Shown here piece by piece: positions 1 to 10,911 of a stretch of 27,052 nucleotides of DNA. The notes under the pieces are model-generated. The model had not been told where the DNA came from, did not search any database, and saw only the letters and a program-made list of their open reading frames with translations. The position numbers were made by a program, and so were the translations under genes. The number at the start of each line of letters is the position of its first letter. The first letter of the stretch is position 1. Source of the stretch: Hypsibius dujardini (lineage: Eukaryota > Tardigrada > Eutardigrada > Parachela > Hypsibiidae); the NCBI GenBank assembly GCA_001579985.1, contig LRSR01007812.1, positions 1-27,052 on the forward strand, read 5' to 3'.

Positions 1-23
1 CTGTCTGTCTGTCTGTCTGTCTG
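1..23. repeat. TGTC microsatellite at window edge
   Basis: Uninterrupted tetranucleotide repeat running in from outside the window. It lies upstream of transporter copy 1. Confidence 0.9.
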
Positions 24-315
24 CCTGATATAACCGATAAACAGCGATAGACGCTGCCAGTCCGCAAGGTGGACCTGATAAGGGACTGTGGGCCGTCAGA
101 TAACAGGCACTGGATACTTGACGGTCTCTTCGCACTGACTGTTGCGCTCATTTCGGAATGTCCTTTCTATATACACAAGCTGAAAACGGGGTCATTAGGG
201 GACTGTCGCTTGCCAACTTCGACAAAGGCAATAGAACGTATTTTTCATCTTCATTTAATTGTCGTCGGCTGAGACTTTTTCAGGTATACTGACAAGCCGC
301 CCTCCACTGGAAATA
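24..315 (+). other. 5' flank / 5' UTR of transporter copy 1
   Basis: No coding sequence is supported here. A strong 3' splice-site-like string, ACTTTTTCAG, ends at 283, which is 32 nt before the start codon at 316. Either a non-coding first exon lies upstream (perhaps outside the window) or a spliced leader is added in trans. Transporter copy 2 has a similar site just before its ATG. Confidence 0.45.
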
Positions 316-913
316 ATGCCCTTAAACATTGAGTCGGAGGATGGCAGGCAAATACTCGCAAATGGATGCGACCAAACTGATGGCCACTCCGAAATCGATT
401 CGCAGGCAGAAGAGAAAGTACTCGGGATTAACGTGAAATTGCTCAACATTATCTTACTGGGTCTGGGATTCATGTTCAGTATTGGGGCCTATCAGACCAC
501 GGCAATAGCTCAGGTGAGTACAGTCAGTAGTAGATCCGAAATATGTCGTACGAATTCGCGGTGCATGTGCTATACCATAAATAGTCAACACCGTAATGAT
601 ATTTTGAAATTTTGTAATATGCAGACAGTGGTCATCAATAGTGTCCACGATGAGCAATTCGATGGGACTCCCACAATGGGCTATGTCTGCATGGGCATCA
701 ACTGTGGTAAGTCTAGCAACCGATTCAGACAAAACGTTGTTCTGTACTCGTTCATGAGGCAAATCTTCTTGTCTTGGTCTCCAGCAACACAGGCCGTGGC
801 CACCCTTCTTGGGCCGTCTTTGGTAAGTCTGGAAAGTCATAAAATTACCTGCACAATAATTTGTCTGTCTATCTATCTGCCTGCCTGACTGCCTGACTGC
901 CTGCCTGCCTACC

Positions 914-986
<73 letters not shown>

Positions 987-1004
987 GACTGTGTGTGTGT
1001 GTGT

Positions 1005-1038
<34 letters not shown>

Positions 1039-3959
1039 TGTGTCTGTCTGACTGTCTGTCTGTGTGTCTGAGTGTTTGTCTGTGGGTGTCTATCTGTTTG
1101 GATACAGGTCTCCATGCTATGTGATAATCTGCGTACTTAGGTCGCCTTGATTGGGCCGAAGTCAACAATAGTTACCGGTGCTGGTAGGTAAGAACGTCCA
1201 AGTAAATGTTGATTTCAGCCCAGCAAAAAATTCTTCTTTCTACTGTGTAGTGTGCATAAGCCTGTATGTAGCGTGTTTTCTGCGACCCCTAGCAGTGACC
1301 CTGTATGTGGGTTCTGCTGTGTTGGGTACCGGTGTCGGACTCGTTTGGCTGGTTCAAGGTTACTTTGTGATGGCTAATTCAACACATCTCACCATGGGAA
1401 GGTACTGATAATTACACACAGTAATGTATTGATCAGCACCTGCATTTCTTTATTGGCGATTTGACCGTGTCTTGTGAGGTTCACAAGAAATATAGTCAAA
1501 TGTGAAGTATCTCGGTATAAAATTCGTACTTTGTGCTAGGAATACGGGCATTTTCTGGGCTCTTTATCAATCCAGGTTAGTTCTCAACTATCTTTACGTC
1601 GAATCAATATTGAGCTGTCTGTTGTTATTGATATAATGCAATATGTACAGTTTGATTTCGGGGAACTTGTTTTACTACGCTGTAATGTATGGCAAGGATA
1701 CGATCAACGACGGGACAAGGATGATTGTATTCTGGCCGCTACTCGGAGTGGCCATTGTGGGTGTGGTCGTTTTCAGCCTTCTCCGACATCCGTGGACGAA
1801 GCCGATTTATACCGGTGATGAGCCGTAAGTAATGTCCGAATCTGTGGCGCCCAAACGCGTGGCAGCATGTCTGTCTGTCTGCCTGCTTGTCTATCTGTCT
1901 CTCTATCTGCCTGTCTATCTGTCTCTTTGTCTCTTTGTCTGTCTGTCCCTTTGTTTGTCTGTCTGTCTGTCTATCTATTTGTCTGTGTGTCTGTTGTCTG
2001 TCTGACTGACTGTCTCTCTGTGCCTTTATTTGTCCCTCTGTCTGACTGTTTACCTACCTGTTTGCATGCCTACCTATCTATATACCTATCTGCTTGTCTG
2101 TCGGCCTGTCTGCTTGTTTGTGTGTCTGCATGCCTGCCTGCATATCTTTTTGCATGTATCTGCCAGTCTTTTTGTTGTTTTTTTAGCCTGAATGCATTTA
2201 TTGTCTGAATTCTCTTTCTGCCTGATAATAATTAATCGTTCGAGGGATGATCTGGAATTTCGGACACCACTCAAGGCATTAGGTGCGCTGCTGATCCAAC
2301 AGTCACCTTACAGCATGCAATACATCAAGTAACCGATTTTACTAACAGGAGATACACTGCGCCTCGGATTAACACGACGGATGTGGATCCTATGGCCCTT
2401 GTTTATGTACATCGGTAAGTTGATCCCGGAGTCCAGGATATACGGAAGAATCTGTTTACGGTACAGACAGTACGAGGTTAAGGATAATCCAAAACGTACT
2501 TTAAACTAATCTATGCCGCAATCGGTCATCCAACTTCTTGCAATTTCCAGGCATGGAATTGACATTTTGGGTGAGCGTTTATGGAACCAGCTTGGGGTAC
2601 ACCTTGCGATTTGGAACCGTCCGGCAGGCCTTAGTCGGGCTCAGTGGGGTCTTTGTTGGAATCGGCGAAATTGTCGGTACGACCTCGTTGGTTGTCTAGT
2701 TGTCTGGCTGTCTGGTTGTCTAGTTGTCTGGCTGTCTAGTTGTCTGATTGTCTGGCTGTCTGACTGTCTGATTGTCTGGCTGTCTGGCTGTCTGGCTGTC
2801 TGGCTGTCTGGCTGTCTGGTTGTCTGGCTGTCTGGTTGTCTAATTGTCTGGCTGTCTGGCTGTCTGGTTGTCTAATTGTCTGGTTGTCTGGCTGTCTGTT
2901 TGTCTGGACTTATTCATCAGACAAGAAATCTTCTAAATAATTACCATTTACACTCAATGTCTGGATGTTTGTTCATTCAACAGCCGGCATTGTTATGGGT
3001 CTGCTGGGCAAATGGACCCACCGTAACGGCAGGGACCCCGCGGTGGTCTGCGCCCTCATCATTCACATCGCCTGCTTCTACTTGGTGCTGATCAACCTAC
3101 CGGCAGAGTCACCACTCAGCGAGACACAGGACACATCCCTCATCAATCCCAAGTGAGAATTCTTTCTTCTTCAACAACGCATCCTGCACTGTATTATTAT
3201 TATTTTTCAGTATTATCGGTAATATTTCGAATTTCGAATTTAATTCATGTTATTTGCAGCCAATATGTCGCCATGTTCTGCTCGTTTCTCCTTGGCTGCG
3301 GTAAAAATTAATTAAATTTTCCCCTCCTTTATTAAGTTCCGATTATTACAGGATGTTTTTGTTTAAGGTGATGCCGTTTGGAATAATCAGGTAGGCAGGC
3401 ATTTCTGCCCTTCTCTGTCATGTACTGTTCCGTGTGACAGACAGACAGACAGATCGACAGACAGACAGACAGACAGACAGACGGACAGACAGACGGACAG
3501 ACAGACAGACAAAGAGACAGACAGACAGACGGAGACACAGACAGACAGGCAGACGGAGAGACAGACAGACGGAGAGACAGACAGACGGACAGATAGACAG
3601 ACAGACAGACGTCTGACTTACATTCCTGATCCTTTTTCCATGCTCACAGTTGATTTCATTTCTGGGCGTCTCCTACCGCAGTCAAACGGTAACCGCGTTC
3701 GCTGTCTATCAATTCTGGATGGTACGTGTCGCCGAATCCCGAACGTTCTCCTGGAGCTACAACTATCATTAACATGTTCGTAATTGCGTTCTTATTTTCA
3801 TTCACACAGTCGATCGGCAACACCGTCTCCTCCTTCTATTCCACCGCATTAGCTCTTCCATTTCAACTGCTGCTGCTGGTGCTTACCGCCACTGCTGCTG
3901 CCTGGGGATTCTTTACGGAGGAGTGGAAAAGCCACTCCACAAAAAATAGCATACAATGA
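316..3959 (+). CDS. MFSD11-like: UNC93-like / MFSD11-type membrane protein, copy 1 (15 exons)
   Basis: Exons: 316-513, 625-706, 785-822, 1141-1183, 1251-1401, 1540-1575, 1651-1824, 2245-2282, 2349-2414, 2551-2676, 2984-3152, 3260-3300, 3368-3390, 3650-3721, 3810-3959. They join in frame to 468 aa, close to the roughly 450 aa usual for MFSD11, a major-facilitator-fold UNC93 relative with about 12 membrane helices and no agreed substrate. Family landmarks are a hydrophilic N-terminus of about 40 aa, then TM1 ([20 protein letters not shown]), [34 protein letters not shown] across exons 5-7, [28 protein letters not shown], the NGRDPA loop, GDAVWNNQ and AFAVYQFW. Introns are GT-AG with phases shared by copy 2. 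The start at 316 is the first ATG in frame; an upstream TTG at 259 is in the same frame but unlikely. An AATAAA lies at 4023-4028. The transporter assignment comes from family resemblance; substrate and location are unknown. Confidence 0.88.
864..1090. repeat. TGTC / TG microsatellite in intron 3 of copy 1
   Basis: A compound tract. CTGC/CTGT units lead into about 18 TGTC units, then a TG dinucleotide tract (about 990-1040), then degenerate TGTC. It fills most of intron 3 (823-1140). The pyrimidine-rich strand is the sense strand. Confidence 0.92.
1868..2165. repeat. Degenerate TGTC microsatellite in intron 7 of copy 1
   Basis: About 300 nt of TGTC units broken by CTAT, CTTT and CTGC variants within intron 7 (1825-2244). 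Sense strand is TGTC. Its degeneracy suggests it is older than the pure tracts elsewhere in the window. Confidence 0.9.
2689..2910. repeat. Octamer TGTCTGGT/C array in intron 10 of copy 1
   Basis: About 27 units of an 8-nt repeat, TGTCTGGY with TAGT or TAAT variants. It begins just after the donor at 2677. It reads through as a low-complexity open frame (WLSGCLVV repeats) but lies between two well-supported exons, so it is intronic. Confidence 0.9.
3437..3612. repeat. CAGA microsatellite in intron 13 of copy 1
   Basis: CAGA units with CGGA and GGAGA interruptions inside intron 13 (3391-3649). This is one of only three introns where the CAGA strand is the sense strand. Confidence 0.92.
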
Positions 3960-4022
3960 TGAAAACAAATGTCTAATTTGCGAAGATGTTGGAATATTGT
4001 CAAACAAGAAAAATACAAAAGG

Positions 4023-4028
4023 AATAAA
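4023..4028 (+). terminator. Polyadenylation signal AATAAA of copy 1
   Basis: A canonical hexamer about 64 nt after the stop codon of transporter copy 1. Cleavage would fall at or inside the 3' end of the convergent primase gene, whose stop codon is at 4060-4062. Confidence 0.6.
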
Positions 4029-4059
4029 TGATTGGGGAAAAAAGTGCCTGAAAATAAAT

Positions 4060-4459
4060 TTAGACAGCGACGTTGTCTCCCGGCGAGGGATCGACCTCCA
4101 TCTCGTGGGCCCGCATGGCCTCTTCCATTTCTGCGTCGGTCATATGGAAGTCCGTGTCCATGTCTGACATGTCAGGTGGTGCCTGCGAGAAAGCTTGGCT
4201 GTTTCCCGGTTCGGTTTTTATTGCATTGAGCACAGGGCGCCGTCGGCTGAAGATCGGAGGCCGATCTTTGACGGAGTCTGGGTCGATGAGTCGACGGCTC
4301 TCCTCGAAATACTGATTGGGGTGCTGAATCTGGTCCACCACGGTGGTGAGCTTCTTTCGGTGGGTGAATTCGAAGTACTTTGTACAGGCGCCCTGCAGAA
4401 ACTGAGTTAATGGTTTATCTTTCTGTCTGTCTGCTTTTATGCCTGCCTGCCTTTCTATG

Positions 4460-4501
<42 letters not shown>

Positions 4502-5923
4502 CCTGTCTGCCTGCCTGCCTGTCCGTCTATCTGTCTGAGTGGATGTCTGAGTGGCTGTCTGTCTGGCTGTCTGTCTGACTAGCTGTCTGTCTGTCTCTCT
4601 GTCTGTCTGATGGTCTCTACCAGTCTGTTCTGTAATGCTTGTTTGCCTGTTTGCTCATCCGCATTTTGACGTCTGATAGTTTGACTCCTTGTAAACTCAT
4701 TCACATGCATGCCTGTCGATCAGCGAAGCCCTTTGTCTGAATAATTATCCCAATCGTGCCAGCCTATCGTTAACAAACCTGAAAATGGCCCTTCTGAGCA
4801 AGTTCCTTAATAGCATCCATATCCTTTGGCGGCAACCCGTAGGTCTTCAATCGCTGCTCCAACAGACTTCCCGTGAAGTGCTTGAACGGACAGCCGTGAT
4901 GCTCCAGCGGGCCGTTCGGCGGCTTCGTCGTAATGATCTTCGTACAGCTTGGCGGCGCGTAATTCACCCGTCGCCCCACTCGCCCATACTGATGTTCGAC
5001 GTTGTACTTGTATCTACCAGAACAAAGAGAGACAGCCCATTACTCATACGCCAGACAAACAAGCAGAGAAATCGACAGGCAGACAGACAAACAGTCAGGC
5101 AGGCAGACAGAACAGACAGAACAGACATGCAGACAGACAGGCAGACAGACATGCAGACAGAAAGACAAACAGACAGAGAGACAGGCAGACAGACAGGCAT
5201 GCAGACAGGCATGCAGACATACAGACACAGGAACAGACAGCAGGCAGACAAATACCCTTGGTTGAACTGTTTCTCGCTGATGCCGTGCTTAGAAAACTCC
5301 TGCCGGAACAGTCGGACGGCATCGTCGCATGACAGCCCGATGCCCTTGAGGAACAGGCCGAACTGCAGACGAGCTTCGTGCTTGAGGTGGTGGTCCTTCC
5401 GCATGTGTTCATGCATGTTGCGCGCACACAGCGGGAACGACTCAGTGGAGAGCTGGTCGAGGTTCTCCGGGGTGATGCCAAAGTCCAGCTCACCGCCAGA
5501 GTAGTCCTTACCAGTGTAGCCGACGGCCAGCTTCGCCATCACCGGCAGAAGCCGAGTGTCTTCTTGGCTCTCCAGGATGATCTGCAACAAAGAAGAAGTC
5601 ACCAGCACGTAGACAAACAGATAGACGAATGATATGAAACAAGCAGATAAGTGCAAGAAACAGACGCAAGCCTCATGAAACAGATTGTCAGACAAACAAA
5701 CAGCCAGATAGACAGACAAAGCATTCACAAGCACACAAAATCAGAACCTTGTAAAAGGAAAAGCAATCAGACAATTCAGAAGGAAGTATACGAAGTATGA
5801 GAACGAGTCAACCAAACAACGATCCAGACAACCTTAGCAGGCAGAGAACGCAGGAGATCAGATATCAGGCAGACATCTAATGCTTATAGAGACGGGCTGG
5901 AGAAATGTCACTTACAAACAGGC

Positions 5924-5954
<31 letters not shown>

Positions 5955-7797
5955 GACAGGCACATCGATTCATATGAGCACTGTAGTCACTATCAGCATC
6001 ATAATCAGCATAATGAACCAGTCTGGCAATTCACAGACAAGTATTTGAAGAACTATCCCGACAACCTATACAGGCAAAGGACGCACAGTCAGGCACATAG
6101 GCACACAGACGAACGGCATTCGCAGAAACGAACAAGCAGTAGAACGGAGGTGTGTAAAGGCACTCATAAATGATGTGGTCAAGTGATGATGCCCAAATAA
6201 TGATGCGCTCAATGTGGTCAAGTGAGCAGCATCCATCCGCGTCGAACACATATAAAACGGCTGCAGCTTGTGCCGTCGGACATAACAGACATCCAGACAA
6301 GCAGGCAGGCAGAAAGAAAACAGACTGACAGACAGTCAGACAGACATAAACATTCAGCCAGCCAGCCAGAGAGACAGAGAACAGAGGCAGTCAGCAGGAC
6401 AGAGAGAGACAGACAAGACAGACTGACAAGCAGACGATACAAAACGAGGAGGCAGACAAACAGACAGACAGACACACACACAGACTAGGCAGGCAGGCAG
6501 ACAGATCGACAGGCGGACATAGAACAGTAAGACAGACAGACATTCAGACAGACAAACAGACAGACTGACAGACATCCAGACAGACAGACAGACAGGCAGA
6601 CAAACAGACAGACTGACAGACAGGCAGACAAACAGACAGACTGACAGACAGGCAGACAAACAGACAGACTGACAGACAGGCAGACAAACAGACGAGTAAG
6701 CTTTAAGGCATGCATCGGAAAAGACAGGCAGGTCTGCATTGTGGCAGATAGACAGACAAGATAGTTCATACCTTGGACAACCTCGCAATTTCCAGGCCCA
6801 AATAATCGCGAAATCTATCGGCCACCACTTCCACAAGCAGACGTCGCGGTACATAGGCATAACCCATGCTGAGGAAGACGTGCCGCTTTTTCACCATCGC
6901 CAAGGCCTCCAGAAAGTCCAGCTTGTAAAATTCGGTGTCGACCGAGATTTGGCCGTGTTTGAAGAACGTCGACTTCTCCAGGATGGGGCGAATGTTGCGG
7001 AACTCCTCATCCGGCAGCGGGGTGTAATTGAAGTTGCTGACGCGGAAGAAGGCACCCACCGAGCCGGCGGTCTCCCCCGAGAGTCGGTAACGAAAGAGAT
7101 CCACTTCTTGTTGGATGAACCACCTTTTCTGCTCCTGGAAAACATTAACAAACCATTCAATCAATCAATGCAGAGCAAGTGGGCGAAATCAATTTAGTCA
7201 AATAGAAACGCGGTAATCAATCAATCAATCTAACAATAAATGAACCAATTCAGTCAGATGGAAATGCGTTAATCAATCAATCAACCAATGAATCAATTCA
7301 ATCAGATGGAAGTGTGTTAATCAATCAATCAATTCAGTCAGATGAAAGTGTTTAATCAATCAATCAACCGAACGAATTACTGTTCGACTTGACGCGATTT
7401 CCATTTCTAGTCGTCTTTGCACCTCGTTGCGACTGAACACCATCCGCAGAATAAAATGTGACAACACATCCAGCCGTCTATTCTCCAGAATAACGTCTTC
7501 CGCGGTGCCGTTCAACGGCCGGACATAACGATAACGCATTTCCTTCGGGAGCTCCTTCAAAATCAAGTCGTGATACTCCGGCGAGCCGCGCGTCGTCTTA
7601 AACGCCGCATTCTCAAAGATCCGCAACACCTTCAGCCGTTCCAAAGCGTACGTCTCAAAATCCTGCAGCGTAATGTCCTCGAAGTATGGCGGGTCGAGGA
7701 AAAAATTGACGGTGAAAATGTCCTCCGTTTCTTCCTTCTTGCCGGCGTAGATGGCCTGACGACGAGTCGGTTTCTGCGCCGACCCAAACACTTCCAT
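4060..7797 (-). CDS. PRIM2: DNA primase large subunit (5 exons)
   Basis: Exons in transcript order: 7797-7423, 7134-6772, 5581-5256, 5013-4779, 4392-4060, giving 543 aa (human about 509). The protein is the regulatory large subunit of primase in the DNA polymerase alpha complex; it binds a 4Fe-4S cluster and helps start RNA primers at replication origins. The alignment is clear: SHFILRM, KRWFIQQEVDLFRYR, AYVPRR, GYTGKDYS, DHHLKHEARLQFGLFLKGIG, QEFSKHG, HHGCPFKH, HPNQYFEESRR. All four cluster cysteines are present, near residues 298 (FPLC), 378 (PPSC), 396 (HHGC) and 436 (GACTKYF). An acidic low-complexity tail ends the protein, as in relatives. Met at 7797 matches the family N-terminus; the frame stays open further upstream to 7971, so a longer start or 5' UTR exon is possible. 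Introns 2-4 hold TGTC microsatellites in sense orientation. Confidence 0.93.
4421..4615. repeat. TGTC-type microsatellite in intron 4 of PRIM2
   Basis: TGTC/CTGC units on the plus strand within intron 4 (4393-4778). PRIM2 is on the minus strand, so its sense strand here reads as CAGA. The tract is degenerate, with several unrelated interruptions, and lies away from the acceptor at 4393. Confidence 0.88.
5053..5247. repeat. CAGA microsatellite in intron 3 of PRIM2
   Basis: Degenerate CAGA/CAGG units on the plus strand, which is TGTC on the PRIM2 sense strand. It fills most of the intron from 5014 to 5255. Overlapping open frames on both strands are translations of the repeat. Confidence 0.9.
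5600..6765. repeat. Extended degenerate CAGA tract in intron 2 of PRIM2
   Basis: Intron 2 (5582-6771, 1190 nt) is mostly degenerate CAGA DNA on the plus strand, TGTC in the sense orientation of PRIM2. The purest segments are near 5922-5956 and 6530-6695; the latter is a higher-order repeat of about 28 nt (CAGACAAACAGACAGACTGA type). Unique patches such as 6140-6260 show no exon-like frame consistent with primase. Confidence 0.85.
7200..7370. repeat. AATC-rich imperfect tandem repeat in intron 1 of PRIM2
   Basis: Three to four units of roughly 50-60 nt, each an AATCAATCAATC run followed by TTCARTCAGATGRAARTG. They lie inside intron 1 (7135-7422) of the primase gene. Confidence 0.8.
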
Positions 7798-8860
7798 GAT
7801 TTTTGGATAGCCGGTGAAAATTGGCGTCGGAAAGGTGCTTTGCGGAAATGTGGGGGACGAAGGGAAGACAAAGAAAAGGGAACTTTTTGTGGGAGAAAAC
7901 CACAACAAAGCCAAATTAAAAAGAAAGAGAGAAAGAGTTCGACCATACTGCCATCTAATAGAGCCACTCACCTCGTAAGTAGAAAAGGTTTTTAATCAGG
8001 CCACCCCGAAATCGAATCACTTGTCTCGTAACACAATCTCGGGCGCCGCCCACAGAGCATGCGGTTACCGACAGACGGCGCGCGAGATAGGGTTTGGAGA
8101 CAGAAAGAACATTTTAGCTGATCCACTGTTTCAGAACGAAAATTGAGACCATTGAGCGAACGAAAAAAATTGTTTGTATTTTTATAACGTTGGCCATTTA
8201 TTTCTATAAAATTTAATTCTCAAAAGTTTTATTACTAAGGAATACGTGAGGCCGAAAAAAATTATGAAAGCCGGCGCATGTACGCTGCTTGTTGACTGCC
8301 GTAGCCAATTGGCTCTATAGGCTACATGTAGGAGGAGCTACACTACACTCAATTTTGTCACTAGTCGAGCTACAGTAGATAGACAAATGGGAACGCACCA
8401 CAGCCAAAGTATTGGAGACTCGGCGTGTCTCGTTGTAAAATAAGGTTTAAATTGGCTCTGGTATATTTTCCCTTTGAAGCCAAATAGGCCGCTCAGTTTG
8501 TGAGCACTGCACATGCATGGGGAAAAGTGCGCAATGCACAAAATGTGCCCACACGATCTGTGCAACGTTCGAAACGACAGACGGAAGCAACACAAACATT
8601 TCTGGAAGAGAAAAATCCTTCCCAGTCGCGGTTTAGAGCCCTGCCCAGACGCTGAATAACGCCTGGGCTGGCTTTCTGCGTGTTTGCAGTAAGAAAGTTT
8701 CCGGTTTCGGTTTCCATGCATATTGTTAACGGGATAGGAACGTACGAATTACACGCAGACGGAAAATATTTTTGTGTAATTGAAAATATGAGCTTTAGCA
8801 GATAGATCTGAAAAGAAAGAGCAAAAGAAAGAGCAACGGGATGAGAGAGCCCAGATAACT
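7798..8860. other. Intergenic region upstream of PRIM2
   Basis: About 1.06 kb between the PRIM2 start and the minisatellite arrays. The segment 8000-8100 is GC-rich (CGGGCGCCGCCCAC, GGCGCGCG) and could be the PRIM2 promoter. Open frames at 8338-8721 and 8493-8918 (minus) match nothing I recognise and have no consistent coding look. I see no RNA gene. Confidence 0.4.
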
Positions 8861-9335
8861 TTAAACGAATGTCAACAAACACAGTACCGGACACAGTTAA
8901 GGGTACCGAACCAACCACAGGGTACCGAGCCGGTCAGGGGTACCAAACCAACCACAGGGTACCGAGCTGGTCAAGGGTACCGAACCAAACACAGGGTACC
9001 CAACCAAACACAGGGTACCGAACCAACCACTAAGGTACCGAGCCGGTCAGGGGTACCAAACCAAACACAGGGTACCGAGCCGATCAGGGGTACCGAACCA
9101 ACTACTAAGGTACCGAACGAACCACAGGGTACCGAGCCGGTCAGGGGTACCGAACCAAACACAGGGTACCGAACCAACCACTAAGGTACCGAGCCGGTCA
9201 GGGGTACCGAACCAAACACAGGGTACCGAGCCGGCCAAGGGTACCAAACCAACCACAGGGTACCGAACCAACCACTAAGGTACCGAACCAACCACAGGGT
9301 ACCGAGCCGGCCAGGGGTACCGAACCAACTTTGTA
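8861..9335. repeat. GGTACC minisatellite array, left arm
   Basis: About 23 units of 18-20 nt alternate two subtypes: GGTACCGAACCAACCACAG and GGTACCGAGCCGGTCAGG. Every unit has a KpnI palindrome. The outer end reads TTAAACGAATGTCAACAAAC, followed by GTACCGGACACAGT. The same subtypes and the same outer end recur in reverse complement at 9660-10124. Confidence 0.92.
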
Positions 9336-9659
9336 GGTTACGGTATTATTTGCATAGTTGGGGTGAGCCAATGAGTTACAAACGAATCGAGAGCTGCCTT
9401 GAGAAACGAATTGCTCGGTTTGCTTTCGCTTGGCTAAACGGATGGACGGACAAGCCGAGATCAGTAGTGCAACCATTACCCACGACGGATGAGGCTGGAC
9501 ATGCGGACAGTCGAACGGACAGACTGAGAACGGATGGCTGATGGTTCTGCTCCTGATTACGGATCGTCCCTCCATCCATCTCGGTTTGTACCTATTTAGC
9601 TATGCATCCAGCGAACCCAGTTCGGTTCTCAAAGTTTTATCTGATTAACTCATGTCAAG
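9336..9659. other. Unique core between the inverted minisatellite arrays
   Basis: About 320 nt without internal repeats. The short open frames on both strands (for example 9350-9541 plus and 9198-9575 minus) match no family I recognise. It is the loop of the foldback-like arrangement. Confidence 0.6.
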
Positions 9660-10124
9660 ACAAGCCGTACCCTAGAATGGTTTGCTACCCTTAACAGGCT
9701 CAGTACCCTTAGGTTGGTTCGGCACCCTAGACCGGTTCAGTACCTTGAGGTTGGTTGGGCACCTTGAGGTTGGTTCGGTACCTTGAGGTTGGTCCGATAC
9801 CTTGAGGTTAATTCGGTACCCTGGGCCGGTTCGGTACTCCAGATCGGTTCGGTACCTTGAGGTTGGTTCGACACCTTGAGGTTAATTCGGTACCCTAGGC
9901 CGGTTCGGTACCTTAAGGTTGGTTCGGTACCTTGAGGTTGGTTCGGTAACCTAGGCCGGTTCGGTACCTTGTGGTTAGCTTGGTACCTTGAGGTTGATTC
10001 GGTACCTTGAGGTTGGTTGGGCACCTTGAGGTTGGTTCGGCACCTTGAGGTTGGTTGGGCACCTTGAGGTTGGTTCGGTACCCATTGACTGTGTCTGGTA
10101 CCCTGTTTGTTTATATTCGTTTAA
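9660..10124. repeat. GGTACC minisatellite array, right arm (inverted)
   Basis: About 23 units of roughly 19 nt. In reverse complement they read GGTACCGAACCAACCTCAAG and GGTACCGAACCGGCCTAGG, the same two-subtype pattern as the left arm. The outer end in reverse complement is TTAAACGAATATAAACAAAC, then GTACCAGACACAGT, matching the left outer end with a few substitutions. Confidence 0.92.
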
Positions 10125-10911
10125 CGTCGTCGACATTTGACTTCATTAGATAAAGACATAATGATAGAAAAAACTAATGAAACTACGTACTAGTACTTGT
10201 ACTTGTCACTCATACCAGACGACAAAAACTAGATCTAGCCATAGCAAGTTGATCATCGTTCTGGGCGGGTGCGTGTGCGGAAAGCATCACATCTGCAATT
10301 ACTCCACAGCAAAATTATGCAGCAAGAGATCGAACATATTGTAAGTCCATAAACCAGCAAATTAAGGCCCAGACTGAGCCTACGGTAGATTTCTCCTACT
10401 AGGGAAGCTCTATGGCGTGGGCAATCGGGTTTTTTCCTTCCACTGATGTGTGCGCAAATTGCCTGTGCAGTTCGTTCCGCTCGCGCCGGAACCGGAATAA
10501 GATAATAATATATATATAATATATATATATTATATCTAACAGATGAAATTGCATTACACGAAAAGACGTTTGAAAAAAAAGTTAGAAAATATTACTCGTA
10601 ATTTATATGATTTTATGTAATTGTTTATGAAGGGGACACAATTGGTGCACCGTGTCTGTGGGCAATGTCTGCAACGACAGCCTCCCCGCAGGTCCTTATC
10701 GTTATCGTTTTCAGATATGCCTGACGAGTTGAGGTTTCTCATATGACTACAACGGGATCATCACCACCACTGCACACTGACCTATCAGTCGGTTCAAACT
10801 TACTGTCTGTCACAACCTGCCTGCCTGTCTTCACTCAGTATATAATATATTCATCAGGGTTGCCGGATCAGTGCGCTATTCGTTCGGTCGTTTTCTCAGG
10901 TCTGCAACATC
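10125..10911. other. 5' flank of transporter copy 2
   Basis: No gene is supported in this 790-nt stretch. At 10503-10541 there is an almost pure TA palindrome. A 3' splice-site-like string, CGTTTTCTCAG, ends at 10899, 12 nt before the start codon of copy 2, so the 5' UTR is probably spliced in cis or in trans. The open frame 10743-11246 runs out of frame over exon 1 and is rejected. Confidence 0.45.

Noticed and set aside
454-840. 128-aa minus-strand open frame
   Set aside because: It is antisense to exons 1-3 of copy 1, which are supported by paralogue comparison and splice sites.
869-1168. Open frames of DRQT or CLSV repeats here and in all other TGTC/CAGA tracts
   Set aside because: A 4-nt repeat without stops stays open in several frames on both strands. 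They lie inside introns bounded by well-supported exons.
8338-8918. Two overlapping minus-strand open frames upstream of PRIM2
   Set aside because: No recognisable motifs, overlapping in different frames, and no splice or paralogue support.
8971-10024. Open frames with repeated GSVPL or NQPQGTE peptides on the minus strand
   Set aside because: They are translations of the 18-20 nt GGTACC minisatellites in varying frames with no non-repetitive domain.
8883-10100. CRISPR-like array of short regular repeats
   Set aside because: There are no unique spacers; the units are tandem 18-20 nt minisatellites in a eukaryotic window.
10503-10541. TA palindrome as a replication origin or cruciform site
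   Set aside because: A simple TA run is common in AT-rich intergenic DNA and no other signal supports a function.
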